A stretch of DNA of 6,958 nt from an uncultured Faecalibacterium sp. (GCA_900772565.1 CAAHET010000034.1:1-6958); one strand, 5' to 3'; counted from the first letter of the stretch, positions 1 through 5,295 are shown. The notes: generated by a model not told the origin, from the letters alone. Numbers and translations: made by a program.

Positions 1-345
1 CCGGTTCATGCAGTTGACGAGAGACACTTCCATCCCTGCCAGTTCGATATTCGCCGGAATCAGGTCAACGCCCTCTGCGTGGTGCAGAACACCCTCACCG
101 GGCGAAATGCTCTGGTCGTTCATGGCTTTTGCCATTAGGGTGGAAAGAGTGGTGGGCAGTTCATCGGGCTGCTGCCAGCCCATGCTGATGGTCAAAGACC
201 CCTGTGGGTCAGCGTCCACCAACAGGACTTTTTTGCCTTCCATCGCCAGCCCGATGCCCAGATTCTCACAGGTGGTGGTTTTTCCAGTGCCGCCCTTCTG
301 GTTTACGATGGCAATCGTGGTTGCTTTCTTTGAAATTTTAATCAC
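1..345 (-). CDS. parA: ParA-family partition ATPase (N-terminal 115 residues, cut by window edge)
   Basis: This is the N-terminal part of a ParA/MinD-type ATPase, which segregates or positions DNA together with a ParB-type partner. Residues 17-25 read KGGTGKTTT, the deviant Walker A motif with its signature lysine. Residues 43-49 read VDADPQG, the Walker A' motif. The alpha/beta stretch VDLIPANIELAG follows at 93-104. The frame is open to base 1, so the C-terminal half and any parB are off the left edge. The start is probably GTG at 345-343, overlapping the RepA stop as GTGA. The GGAG next to it is too close for a normal ribosome site, so translation is probably coupled to RepA. An ATT codon at 336-334, eight bases after GGAGG, is an unorthodox alternative. 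Family assignment is firm; the start is not. Confidence 0.9.
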   Translation of the reverse strand, partial: MIKISKKATTIAIVNQKGGTGKTTTCENLGIGLAMEGKKVLLVDADPQGSLTISMGWQQPDELPTTLSTLMAKAMNDQSISPGEGVLHHAEGVDLIPANIELAGMEVSLVNCMNR

Positions 346-1238
346 CTCCGCATCGCTAAGTCGTGGTTGGTTTGGTTTTGGTAGGAAAGCTGCATCGTGG
401 TGGGTGCGTTGTATAGAGAAGCGAGCAGATATTGTTTCATGTTGCGGATCGGGCTGCTGTTCTCTGCAAGGCACTTCAGCACAAAACGGATATGGTCGGC
501 GTTCAGCTTCATAAGGCGGCTGCGTACCACCTCGGCGGGTTTATCGTCCCCGGCAATGTGCAGCAGCTTGCGGTTGGTGGCGCAGGTATCCACCAGCAAA
601 TCCACGATTTGATAGATGGTGTCCTCATCATCCGGGCAAAGCCGGAGCAGAAGGTCTACCTCCAAAGCCTGAGAAAAATATTCTTCCAGTTGTTCACGTT
701 CGCTCATCCAGTCGTTTTCATCGGAAGAGATAGGATCAGTATCGCTTATCTCTGTATTATTTCTCTCAGTCTTATTACATCGTAGTTTGGCCGGGTCTTG
801 AAGCGTATTCTGGACGACTCCAGAATCGTCATTATCACGATTCAGAAAGCGTAGTTTTGACGATTCTGACGAAAAATTCTTTACATAGATGAGGTCGGGC
901 TTGCCCAGCCCCCTCCGTTTGCGTTCAATCAGGCCGTACTCTTCCAGTTCTCGCAGCAGCTTGGTGGCCTTTTTATCGGCACAGCCCAGTGAATCCTGCA
1001 CCTCCTGCACAGTATAGATGATGAACACCCGCCCAGCTTTGTCCAACCAACCATTCCGGGCTGAAAGGCTCATGCGGTCCAGCAGGATACCGTACAGGGT
1101 TTTGGCATCTGTGGAAAGCGGTTGGAAGTTGCTATCCTGAAACAACAGCTTGGGAATCCGGTAGAAGGAGAACAGCTCGCTGGACTGCCCATAGAAGTAA
1201 TCAAGGTCTGCGGTTCTTGTCGGCTTTTTTTCGGGCAT
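342..1238 (-). CDS. repA: Replication initiator protein A (RepA_N family)
   Basis: This 298-residue protein should bind the element's origin and start its replication. Residues 13-120 resemble the RepA_N winged-helix domain: DYFYGQSSELFSFYRIPKLL at 13-32, then LSTDAKTLYGILLDRMSLS and a helix-turn-helix-like stretch around 76-105. A polar, low-conservation linker covers about 121-180. The C-terminal part, including LLVDTCATNRKLLHIAGDDKPAEVV and ending NHDLAMRR, resembles the DUF6017 domain common on initiators of Clostridia elements. I chose ATG at 1238 because homology starts just after it. The frame stays open upstream to 1373, but that part reads antisense-like sequence and overlaps the cysteine-rich gene. 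The ribosome site is weak (GGGATAT), and the start lies 38 bp inside the preceding gene, which suggests translational coupling. The stop overlaps ParA. Central DNA repeats are described separately. Confidence 0.88.
   Translation of the reverse strand: MPEKKPTRTADLDYFYGQSSELFSFYRIPKLLFQDSNFQPLSTDAKTLYGILLDRMSLSARNGWLDKAGRVFIIYTVQEVQDSLGCADKKATKLLRELEEYGLIERKRRGLGKPDLIYVKNFSSESSKLRFLNRDNDDSGVVQNTLQDPAKLRCNKTERNNTEISDTDPISSDENDWMSEREQLEEYFSQALEVDLLLRLCPDDEDTIYQIVDLLVDTCATNRKLLHIAGDDKPAEVVRSRLMKLNADHIRFVLKCLAENSSPIRNMKQYLLASLYNAPTTMQLSYQNQTNHDLAMRR
781..866. repeat. Short repeats inside repA, candidate origin iterons
   Basis: In the linker-coding part of repA, ACGATTC occurs at 837-843 and 860-866, and inverted as GAATCGT at 823-829. 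CGTAGTTT occurs at 781-788 and 850-857. A 17-base unit beginning AAGCGTA at 801 recurs at 847 with 14 of 17 bases identical. RepA_N plasmids such as pAD1 and pSK41 are known to carry their origin repeats in the middle of the rep gene, between the two conserved domains, and these repeats sit at that point. Origin function here is inference. Confidence 0.45.
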
Positions 1239-1455
1239 AGAGAATATCCCATTTTTCAGGTGTGGAACGGAATACATTGACCTGCTTCTTATAAGGGCAG
1301 TGGGCATACAGGCAGGTGCGGAACTTGAAATCGGGTCGATAGTACGGGCACAGCTTGCAGCTGTCCGGAGCACGGTCGGAACCTTCGCCAGCGGCGATCA
1401 CATGGTGCATGGAGTGCTGAACATGGCGCAGAGCTTCGTTTCGCTTGTGGCTCAC
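1201..1455 (-). CDS. Small cysteine-rich protein, 84 aa (4-Cys, putative zinc binding)
   Basis: Function is unknown. The protein starts at GTG 1455, overlapping the previous gene's stop as GTGA, with a good ribosome site (GAGGTGA) six bases before it. It ends at 1201, 38 bp inside repA. Four cysteines at 33, 36, 48 and 53 form C-x2-C-x11-C-x4-C with the embedded text CKLCPYYRPDFKFRTCLYAHCPY, suited to one metal site. The N-terminus is His-rich (HVQHSMHH, 11-18), and the C-terminus is basic (ARKKADKNRRP). No signal peptide or membrane segment is visible. Small proteins of this kind sit beside replication genes in Clostridia elements. A nucleic-acid or protein-binding regulator of replication is a guess. 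That it is a gene is supported by overlap at both ends and by the cysteine pattern. Confidence 0.75.
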   Translation of the reverse strand: MSHKRNEALRHVQHSMHHVIAAGEGSDRAPDSCKLCPYYRPDFKFRTCLYAHCPYKKQVNVFRSTPEKWDILYARKKADKNRRP

Positions 1456-1712
1456 TTGGCATCACCTCGTTTCTCCAGCGGTGCCATCAGGTCTTTGTAG
1501 CAGGGAACCAGCACACAGGGCTTTGCCCGCTTGTAGGGGCACCCTTCGCACTTGCTGGGGCCTTTGGGCGGCTCGATCAGATAGTAGCAGTTCTCTTTGC
1601 CGAGAACGCAGCCCTTCTTTCGGTTCTTCCAGAAGAAGCAGTGCCGGCAATCTGCCGGGCGGGAAGCATGGTAGCGGATACCGTCCATCGTGACGGTCAG
1701 AACTTTTTTCAT
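1452..1712 (-). CDS. Small cysteine-rich protein, 86 aa (8-Cys, putative metal binding)
   Basis: This is the first gene of the leftward operon, with a strong ribosome site (AAAGGAGGG, eight bases before ATG 1712). Eight cysteines at 22, 25, 35, 42, 55, 58, 66 and 71 include two C-x2-C pairs, enough for two zinc sites. An Fe-S cluster cannot be excluded. The N-terminus (KKVLTVTMDGIRYHA) looks like a short beta strand pair before DCRHCFFWKN. The second half, CEGCPYKRAKPCVLVPC, shares the C-x2-C-P-Y ... C-x4-C pattern with the next gene's product, so the two may share a fold. No membrane segment or catalytic motif is visible. Similar proteins are familiar from Firmicutes conjugative elements, but I know no assigned function. 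Confidence 0.8.
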   Translation of the reverse strand: MKKVLTVTMDGIRYHASRPADCRHCFFWKNRKKGCVLGKENCYYLIEPPKGPSKCEGCPYKRAKPCVLVPCYKDLMAPLEKRGDAK

Positions 1713-1753
1713 TGGTAAACCCTCCTTTGGTGGATTCGGGAAGTTCAGCCCGA

Positions 1754-1808
1754 AAACAAAAAAGCGCGTTCCTCTTTCTGTTCCGAGAGAACAGCGAGTG
1801 AACGCGCT
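1754..1808 (-). terminator. Terminator-like leader hairpin upstream of the replication operon
   Basis: AGCGCGTTC at 1763-1771 pairs perfectly with GAACGCGCT at 1800-1808. Inside, CTC/GAG pairs at 1772-1774/1796-1798, and CTGTTC/GAACAG at 1778-1783/1789-1794 closes a five-base loop. Read leftward, the stem is followed by six U residues, then GUUUU. No leftward gene ends just upstream, and the operon's first ribosome site follows about 30 bases later. An attenuator in the operon leader is therefore likelier than a plain gene-end terminator. Confidence 0.7.
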
Positions 1809-1826
1809 ATGTATGGAGAAAAGTGT

Positions 1827-1898
1827 TTTACACGGTTTTGGGTAGGAATGTGAAAAATAGATTTACACAGTTTATCTTGTATTTACATGGATTTACAG
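1827..1898. repeat. TTTACA direct repeats in the operon leader
   Basis: TTTACA begins at 1827, 1862, 1882 and 1892, all in the same orientation. The first two copies extend to TTTACAC. Spacings are 35, 20 and 10 bp, so the last three copies lie on one face of the helix. The repeats lie between the leader hairpin and the ATTAGCTG repeats. They may be binding sites for RepA or ParB; nothing in the sequence says which. Confidence 0.55.
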
Positions 1899-1914
1899 GA
1901 AAGCGGCTACCAAT

Positions 1915-2030
1915 TTTAGCAGAGAGCCGGAAAACAGAGTTCAAAAGGTGCTTTATGGGGCTTCATTAGCTGGAAACCTGATTTTATTAGCTGAAACCGA
2001 AAATTCTGCTAATGGCATTAGCTGGCTAAT
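1915..2030. repeat. ATTAGCTG repeats with nested inverted copies, iteron-like
   Basis: ATTAGCTG begins at 1965, 1986 and 2017 (spacings 21 and 31 bp), and the first two copies are followed by (G)GAAACC or GAAACC. A degenerate TTTAGC lies at 1915. Inverted halves flank the last copy, giving GCTAAT 2008-2013, ATTAGC 2017-2022 and GCTAAT 2025-2030. Spacing near whole helical turns suggests cooperative protein binding, as in iteron, centromere or operator arrays. The bound protein is unknown. Confidence 0.6.
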
Positions 2031-2052
2031 TTTGGTGATAGGTTCAAAATGA

Positions 2053-2099
2053 AAAATGCGAAGATCGTCTTTCACATGGAAAAATGACCTTCGCATTTC
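2053..2099 (-). terminator. Terminator after tRNA-Arg
   Basis: AAATGCGAAG at 2054-2063 pairs with CTTCGCATTT at 2089-2098. Read leftward, it is followed by a short U-rich stretch (UUUUUCAUUUU, overlapping the stem foot). It starts 10 bases after the tRNA 3' end. It should keep tRNA transcription from running into the replication operon leader. Confidence 0.72.
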
Positions 2100-2108
2100 T
2101 TAAAAGGA

Positions 2109-2182
2109 TGTCCCTACCCGGGTTCGAACCGGGGGCGTTTCGCTTAGGAGGCGAACCCTCTATCCAGCTGAGGTATAGAGAC
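2109..2182 (-). tRNA. tRNA-Arg(CCU), complete, element-borne
   Basis: The 74-nt gene folds into a full cloverleaf. GTCTCTA pairs with TAGGGAC in the acceptor stem (one G-U), with discriminator A at 2109. The D stem is CCTC/GAGG. The anticodon stem TTCGC/GCGAA carries loop CTCCTAA, with anticodon CCU reading AGG. The T stem is CCCGG/CCGGG with loop TTCGAAC. CCA is not encoded. The 5' half resembles the host tRNA fragment at 2380-2419, but stem differences are matched within this gene. It is therefore a coherent independent gene, not a hybrid with the host half. Confidence 0.95.
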
Positions 2183-2379
2183 ATATATGTATTATCGTTG
2201 ATTTTTGACTTTTCTGCACTTTGTATGGAATGCTTTTCACAACGAAGTGACCGACTGCGTTGCAACCGGAACGGTGTTAAACTTGTTGCATCAAAAATTG
2301 TTGAGAAAACTTCGATTCCCGGTCTTGCTTTTGATTAGAGCAATCACTTCTGCCCCCAAGGTATCAGGTTGACCGAATT
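2183..2379. other. Non-coding element end between the two tRNA copies
   Basis: About 197 bp with no credible gene. It contains the 8-bp palindrome GTTGCAAC (2259-2266) and the interrupted palindrome ACCG-GAA-CGGT (2265-2275). TTGTTG occurs twice nearby, near 2284 and 2300. Such short symmetric motifs next to an attachment core could be recombinase or excisionase arm sites, but none matches a site I can name. Confidence 0.4.
2191..2219 (-). promoter_or_regulatory. Possible own promoter of the element tRNA-Arg
   Basis: Read leftward, GATAAT (2191-2196) lies eight bases before the tRNA, with a poor -35 (GTGCAG, 2214-2219) at 17-bp spacing. The -10 match is good but the -35 is weak. The stronger host promoter at 2475-2503 may be the main driver. 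Confidence 0.3.
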
Positions 2380-2390
2380 CTTAGGAGGCG
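2380..2390. other. Attachment-site core (element/chromosome junction)
   Basis: CTTAGGAGGCG at 2380-2390 is repeated exactly at 2143-2153 inside the complete tRNA-Arg, and both lie over the anticodon loop. Left of 2380 the sequence no longer matches a tRNA. Tyrosine recombinases often cross over within tRNA anticodon or T arms, so this is the probable core. The partner copy at the far end of the element is outside the window. Confidence 0.6.
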
Positions 2391-2419
2391 GACGCTCTAT
2401 CCAGCTGAGCTACGGAGAC
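2380..2419 (-). pseudogene. Truncated host tRNA-Arg(CCU), 5' half only
   Basis: Read leftward from 2419, this has acceptor strand GTCTCCG, TA, D stem GCTC/GAGC with loop AGCTGGATA, then TCCGC and anticodon loop CTCCTAA with CCU. After one further G the sequence becomes AATTC, and no anticodon 3' strand, T arm or acceptor 3' strand follows. It aligns without gaps to the complete copy 237 bp to the left. The missing 3' half is expected at the other end of the element. It cannot make a tRNA as it stands. Confidence 0.85.
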
Positions 2420-2474
2420 AGGAGTCTGCATTTTTGGAGACACAGGACAGCCGCCAAAAACACAGTACCATATT

Positions 2475-2503
2475 ATAATACCGCAACCGGGCTATAAAAT
2501 CAA
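2475..2503 (-). promoter_or_regulatory. Promoter of the interrupted host tRNA-Arg
   Basis: Read leftward, TTGATT (2498-2503), a 17-bp spacer and TATTAT (2475-2480) form a good sigma-A-type promoter. Transcription would start about 50 bases before the truncated tRNA. It should now run through the fragment into the element's tRNA-Arg, stopping at the terminator at 2053-2099. Confidence 0.65.
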
Positions 2504-2504
2504 G

Positions 2505-2533
2505 TTGAACCTGCGGGCAAAATGGTGTATGCT
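2505..2533 (+). promoter_or_regulatory. Promoter of ktrB
   Basis: TTGAAC (2505-2510), 17 bp, then TATGCT (2528-2533). It is back to back with the tRNA-Arg promoter, with their -35 boxes one base apart, and 45 bp before the ktrB start. Confidence 0.55.
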
Positions 2534-2577
2534 ATAAGAGAATGCAAAGCGGCCGTGTGCTGCGCAGGGAGGATGCT

Positions 2578-3975
2578 ATGGAAAAGATAAAAAATATCCG
2601 CAAAAAGTTGCGGCACCAGAGGTCGGTCCGGCGGAGAAAGCTGGGACTGAGCACCCCAACCCAGATCATCTGCGTCAGCTTTATCATCGTCATCGCGCTG
2701 GGCACGCTGCTGCTCACTTTGCCCATTGCTAGCAGGCACGGACGGCTGGATGTACTCAACGCTATGTTCACAGCCACCAGCGCCACCTGCGTCACCGGTC
2801 TGGTGGTGCGGGATACATGGACGCAGTTCACATGGTTCGGGCAGGCGGTGGTGCTGCTGCTCATTCAGGTGGGCGGCCTTGGCCTTGTTACCCTTACCAG
2901 CTTTTTTGCGTTGGCCATGCGCCGGCGCATGGGCTTCCGAGATCTGCGGCTGCTGGGCGAGAGCGTCTCGGCAGACGGCTACGATCAGGCCAAAAGCGTG
3001 CTGAAGATCGTGGTAGGGCTGGCGGCAATGTTTGAGGGCATTGGCATTCTGCTACTGCTGTTCGCCTTTGTGCCGCAGTTCGGGCTGGAGGGCGTCTGGA
3101 TCAGCGTGTTCACCGCTATTTCGGCCTTCTGCAATGCGGGCTTTGACCTGTTCGGACGGTTCGGGGCGTACTCCTCGCTGGTGCCCTATGTCAACAACTA
3201 CTATGTGCAGGCGGTGATCATGTTCATGATCATCTCCGGCGGTCTGGGCTTTATGGTCTGGGTGGAGCTGTGCCAGTGGTATAAAAAACGCCGCCTGTCC
3301 CTGCACGCCAAGGTGGTGCTGTCCTTCTCGGTGATCTTGTGGCTGGGCGGCGCGCTGGGGCTGGGACTGATGGAGTGGAACAACCCAGCCACGCTGGGCG
3401 GCCTGTCGGTGCCCGGTAAGGTGATGGCTTCGCTGTTCCAGTCGGTGTCCACCCGTACCGCCGGCATGAACACGGTGGATCTGGCCTCCTGCGGCACCCT
3501 GAGCAAGCTGCTCATGAGCGTGCTGCAATTCATCGGTGCAGCGCCCGGCTCTACCGGCGGCGGTGTGAAGGTGACCACCTTCGCGGTGATCATCCTGACT
3601 ATCCGCAGCGTGGCGCAGGGACGCGACGACTGCGTGATTGCTGACCATCATATCGAATCCAAGACAGTCTACCGTGCGCTGACCATTATCGTGCTGGGCG
3701 CGGCGGCAGCAATCGGCTCGGCCATCGTGGTGTACTACAACACCTCGGACGCCGTGTCGGTGGTGGATGCCATCTTCGAGTCCTGCTCGGCCTTTGGCAC
3801 GGTGGGCCTTTCCGTAGGTGTGACCAGCCAGCTGAACAACGGGGCAAAGATCCTGTATATGCTGGTTATGTTCATGGGTCGTGTGGGCCCGGTGGCTTTT
3901 GCCATGAGCCTGACCGCCAAACCGGACGACAACAAGCGCAAGATCATGCCGGTGGGGCATATCAACGTAGGTTAA
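2578..3975 (+). CDS. ktrB: Potassium channel/transporter subunit KtrB (TrkH/KtrB family)
   Basis: This 465-residue integral membrane protein forms the K+ (sometimes Na+-coupled) uptake pore in the Trk/Ktr/HKT superfamily. The four pseudo-repeated pore loops are visible: TATSATCVTGLVV at 65-77, TAISAFCNAGFD at 179-190, QSVSTRTAGMNTVD at 288-301 and ESCSAFGTVGLS at 401-412. Each carries the filter glycine (CVTGL, NAGF, TAGM, TVGL). The glycine-rich gating loop APGSTGGGVK is at 322-331, and GRVGPV follows at 434-439. Length and the LPIAS start region fit Gram-positive KtrB rather than enterobacterial TrkH. ATG 2578 follows AGGGAGG at five bases; an open stretch of 12 codons upstream lacks a ribosome site. 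The basic N-terminal tail (KKLRHQRSVRRRK) is cytoplasmic. No KtrA/TrkA regulatory subunit is adjacent, so its partner must be elsewhere. Confidence 0.95.
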   Translation: MEKIKNIRKKLRHQRSVRRRKLGLSTPTQIICVSFIIVIALGTLLLTLPIASRHGRLDVLNAMFTATSATCVTGLVVRDTWTQFTWFGQAVVLLLIQVGGLGLVTLTSFFALAMRRRMGFRDLRLLGESVSADGYDQAKSVLKIVVGLAAMFEGIGILLLLFAFVPQFGLEGVWISVFTAISAFCNAGFDLFGRFGAYSSLVPYVNNYYVQAVIMFMIISGGLGFMVWVELCQWYKKRRLSLHAKVVLSFSVILWLGGALGLGLMEWNNPATLGGLSVPGKVMASLFQSVSTRTAGMNTVDLASCGTLSKLLMSVLQFIGAAPGSTGGGVKVTTFAVIILTIRSVAQGRDDCVIADHHIESKTVYRALTIIVLGAAAAIGSAIVVYYNTSDAVSVVDAIFESCSAFGTVGLSVGVTSQLNNGAKILYMLVMFMGRVGPVAFAMSLTAKPDDNKRKIMPVGHINVG

Positions 3976-3979
3976 ATGA

Positions 3980-4021
3980 AAAAGCGGCGGCTGCATTGTA
4001 CTTTGTGCAGCCGCCGCTTTT
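3980..4021. terminator. Strong bidirectional terminator between ktrB and pepT
   Basis: A perfect 16-bp stem (3980-3995 with 4006-4021, core GCGGCGGCTGCA) has a 10-base loop and A and T tracts at its feet. It starts five bases after the ktrB stop and can also end pepT transcription arriving from the right. Confidence 0.93.
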
Positions 4022-4077
4022 ATGTTATAGGGACAGACCATTTTCACGCAGAAAGCTTTTTCACGGAAAAAGGCGAA

Positions 4078-5295
4078 TTACTCTGCGTACAGAGAGATGA
4101 TATTCAGCACGATCTCGGTGCAGCGGTCCATCCGCTCCACGGTGGTGCACTCGCATACGCCGTGGAAGTTGAAGCCGCCGGTGCCCAGATTGGGGCAGGG
4201 CAGACCGTTCCAGCTCAGAGTAGCGCCATCGGTGCCGCCGCGCACGGGCACCTCCACCGGCTCCAGACCGGCCATGCGCACGGCCTTGCGGGCGGTCTCG
4301 ATGAGGTGGAAGTGGGGCTTGATCTTTTCCAGCATATTGCGGTAACTGTCCTTGATCTCCACTTCTACGGTGCCTGCACCGTACTTGCCGTTCAGGTAAT
4401 CGGCAATGTCCTGCATATTGTCCTTTTTGAACTGCAGCTTGGCGGCGTCGTGGTCGCGCAGGATGTAGCCCAGCTTTGCGGTGGTGACATCGCCGTACAT
4501 CTGGCACAGGTGGTAGAAGCCCTGACGTCCCTCGGTGGTCTCGGGACGTGCCATCACGGGCAGAGCGCTGTGGAACTCCATGGCAACGTTAGAGGCGTTG
4601 ATCATGGTGTCCTTGGCAGAGCCGGGGTGCACCGAGAAGCCGTGGATGGTCACAGTGGCAGCAGCGGCGTTGAAGTTCTCGTACTCGATGTCGCCGGCAT
4701 CGCCGCCGTCCACCGTGTAGGCAAAATCTGCACCAAAGCCGGGGATATCGAACAGGTCGGCACCCTCGCCGATCTCTTCGTCCGGGGTGAAGCCGATGCA
4801 CAGCTTGCCGTGGGGGCGGCCCTCGCGGATGACGGTCTCCACAGCGGTCATGATCTCAGCCACACCGGCTTTATCGTCTGCGCCCAGCAGGGTGGTGCCG
4901 TCGGTGGTGATCAGGGTTTCGCCCTTCATGGAGGCAAGGAAGGGGAAGGCAGAGACCTTCATCACCTTGCCGGTGGCGGGCAGCACCACATCGCCGCCGT
5001 CATAGTTTTCGTGCAGGATGGGGTTCACATTCTCGCCGCTGGCATCCGGGGCAGTGTCCATGTGGGCGATCAGACCCAGTGCGGGCTTTTCCTCGCAGCC
5101 GGGGGTGGCGGGCAGGGAACCGTAGACGTAGCAGTGCTCGTCCACCCGGGCGTCCTCCACGCCCAGAGCCTTCAGCTCCTCCACCAGCTTGTGAGCCAGA
5201 TCAAACTCCCGCGCAGCGGAAGGATGGGTGCCGGACTCCGGGTCCGAGGTGGTGTAGACCCTGACGTAATCAAGCAGTCGTTCATAGGCGCGCAT
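4078..5295 (-). CDS. pepT: Peptidase T (tripeptide aminopeptidase, M20B family)
   Basis: This cytoplasmic dizinc enzyme removes the N-terminal residue of tripeptides in peptide catabolism. The 405-residue length matches E. coli PepT (408). All expected metal and catalytic positions are visible: AHMDTAPD with H78 and D80, GADDKAG with bridging D140, PDEEIGEGAD with general base E173 and E174, TVDGGDAGDIEYE with D196, and GGFNFHGVCECTT with H378. Central residues, about 205-320, contain the lid/dimer domain (IHGFSVHPGSAKD). The start is ATG 5295, because numbering then agrees with the family. GTG at 5307 abuts the AAAGGAG ribosome site and is too close. The spacing to ATG 5295 is long (11 bases) but workable. 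It is monocistronic with its own promoter. Confidence 0.96.
   Translation of the reverse strand: MRAYERLLDYVRVYTTSDPESGTHPSAAREFDLAHKLVEELKALGVEDARVDEHCYVYGSLPATPGCEEKPALGLIAHMDTAPDASGENVNPILHENYDGGDVVLPATGKVMKVSAFPFLASMKGETLITTDGTTLLGADDKAGVAEIMTAVETVIREGRPHGKLCIGFTPDEEIGEGADLFDIPGFGADFAYTVDGGDAGDIEYENFNAAAATVTIHGFSVHPGSAKDTMINASNVAMEFHSALPVMARPETTEGRQGFYHLCQMYGDVTTAKLGYILRDHDAAKLQFKKDNMQDIADYLNGKYGAGTVEVEIKDSYRNMLEKIKPHFHLIETARKAVRMAGLEPVEVPVRGGTDGATLSWNGLPCPNLGTGGFNFHGVCECTTVERMDRCTEIVLNIISLYAE

Larger units (their letters stand above)
1..2380. mobile_element. End of an integrated conjugative or mobilizable element (partial)
   Basis: The segment holds a replication/partition operon (two cysteine-rich small proteins, RepA_N initiator, ParA), an AT-richer repeat-bearing leader and a complete tRNA-Arg. 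It ends where a host tRNA-Arg gene is broken in its anticodon arm at about 2380. To the right, gene content becomes plain chromosomal housekeeping. RepA_N plus ParA modules are known from Firmicutes plasmids and from integrative conjugative elements that replicate briefly after excision. No integrase, relaxase or type IV secretion gene is inside the window, so the conjugative label is inference. A decayed or plasmid-derived island is the alternative. The left end lies outside the window. Confidence 0.72.

Noticed and set aside
8..785. Several open frames (+) opposite parA and repA
   Set aside because: They are antisense shadows; none has a family signature or a good ribosome site.
1239..1373. 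45-residue N-terminal extension of RepA
   Set aside because: It overlaps the 84-aa cysteine-rich gene in another frame, and family similarity begins only after ATG 1238.
1827..2030. CRISPR-like array
   Set aside because: The repeats are only 6-8 bp with uneven short spacers and no cas genes.
2380..2419. A second functional tRNA-Arg
   Set aside because: There is no anticodon 3' strand, T arm or acceptor 3' strand after the anticodon loop.
2109..2419. One tRNA-Arg split by a 237-bp insertion
   Set aside because: The host 5' half does not pair well with the 3' half at 2109-2142 (acceptor and anticodon stem mismatches), while that 3' half pairs fully with its own 5' half.
3052..4047. Open frame (-) opposite ktrB
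   Set aside because: Its His/Gln-rich low-complexity product is antisense to the four pore loops of KtrB and would read through the terminator.
4056..4072. CTTTTTC-ACG-GAAAAAG hairpin after pepT as terminator
   Set aside because: The stem is A/T-rich and weak; the strong stem at 3980-4021 fully explains termination.
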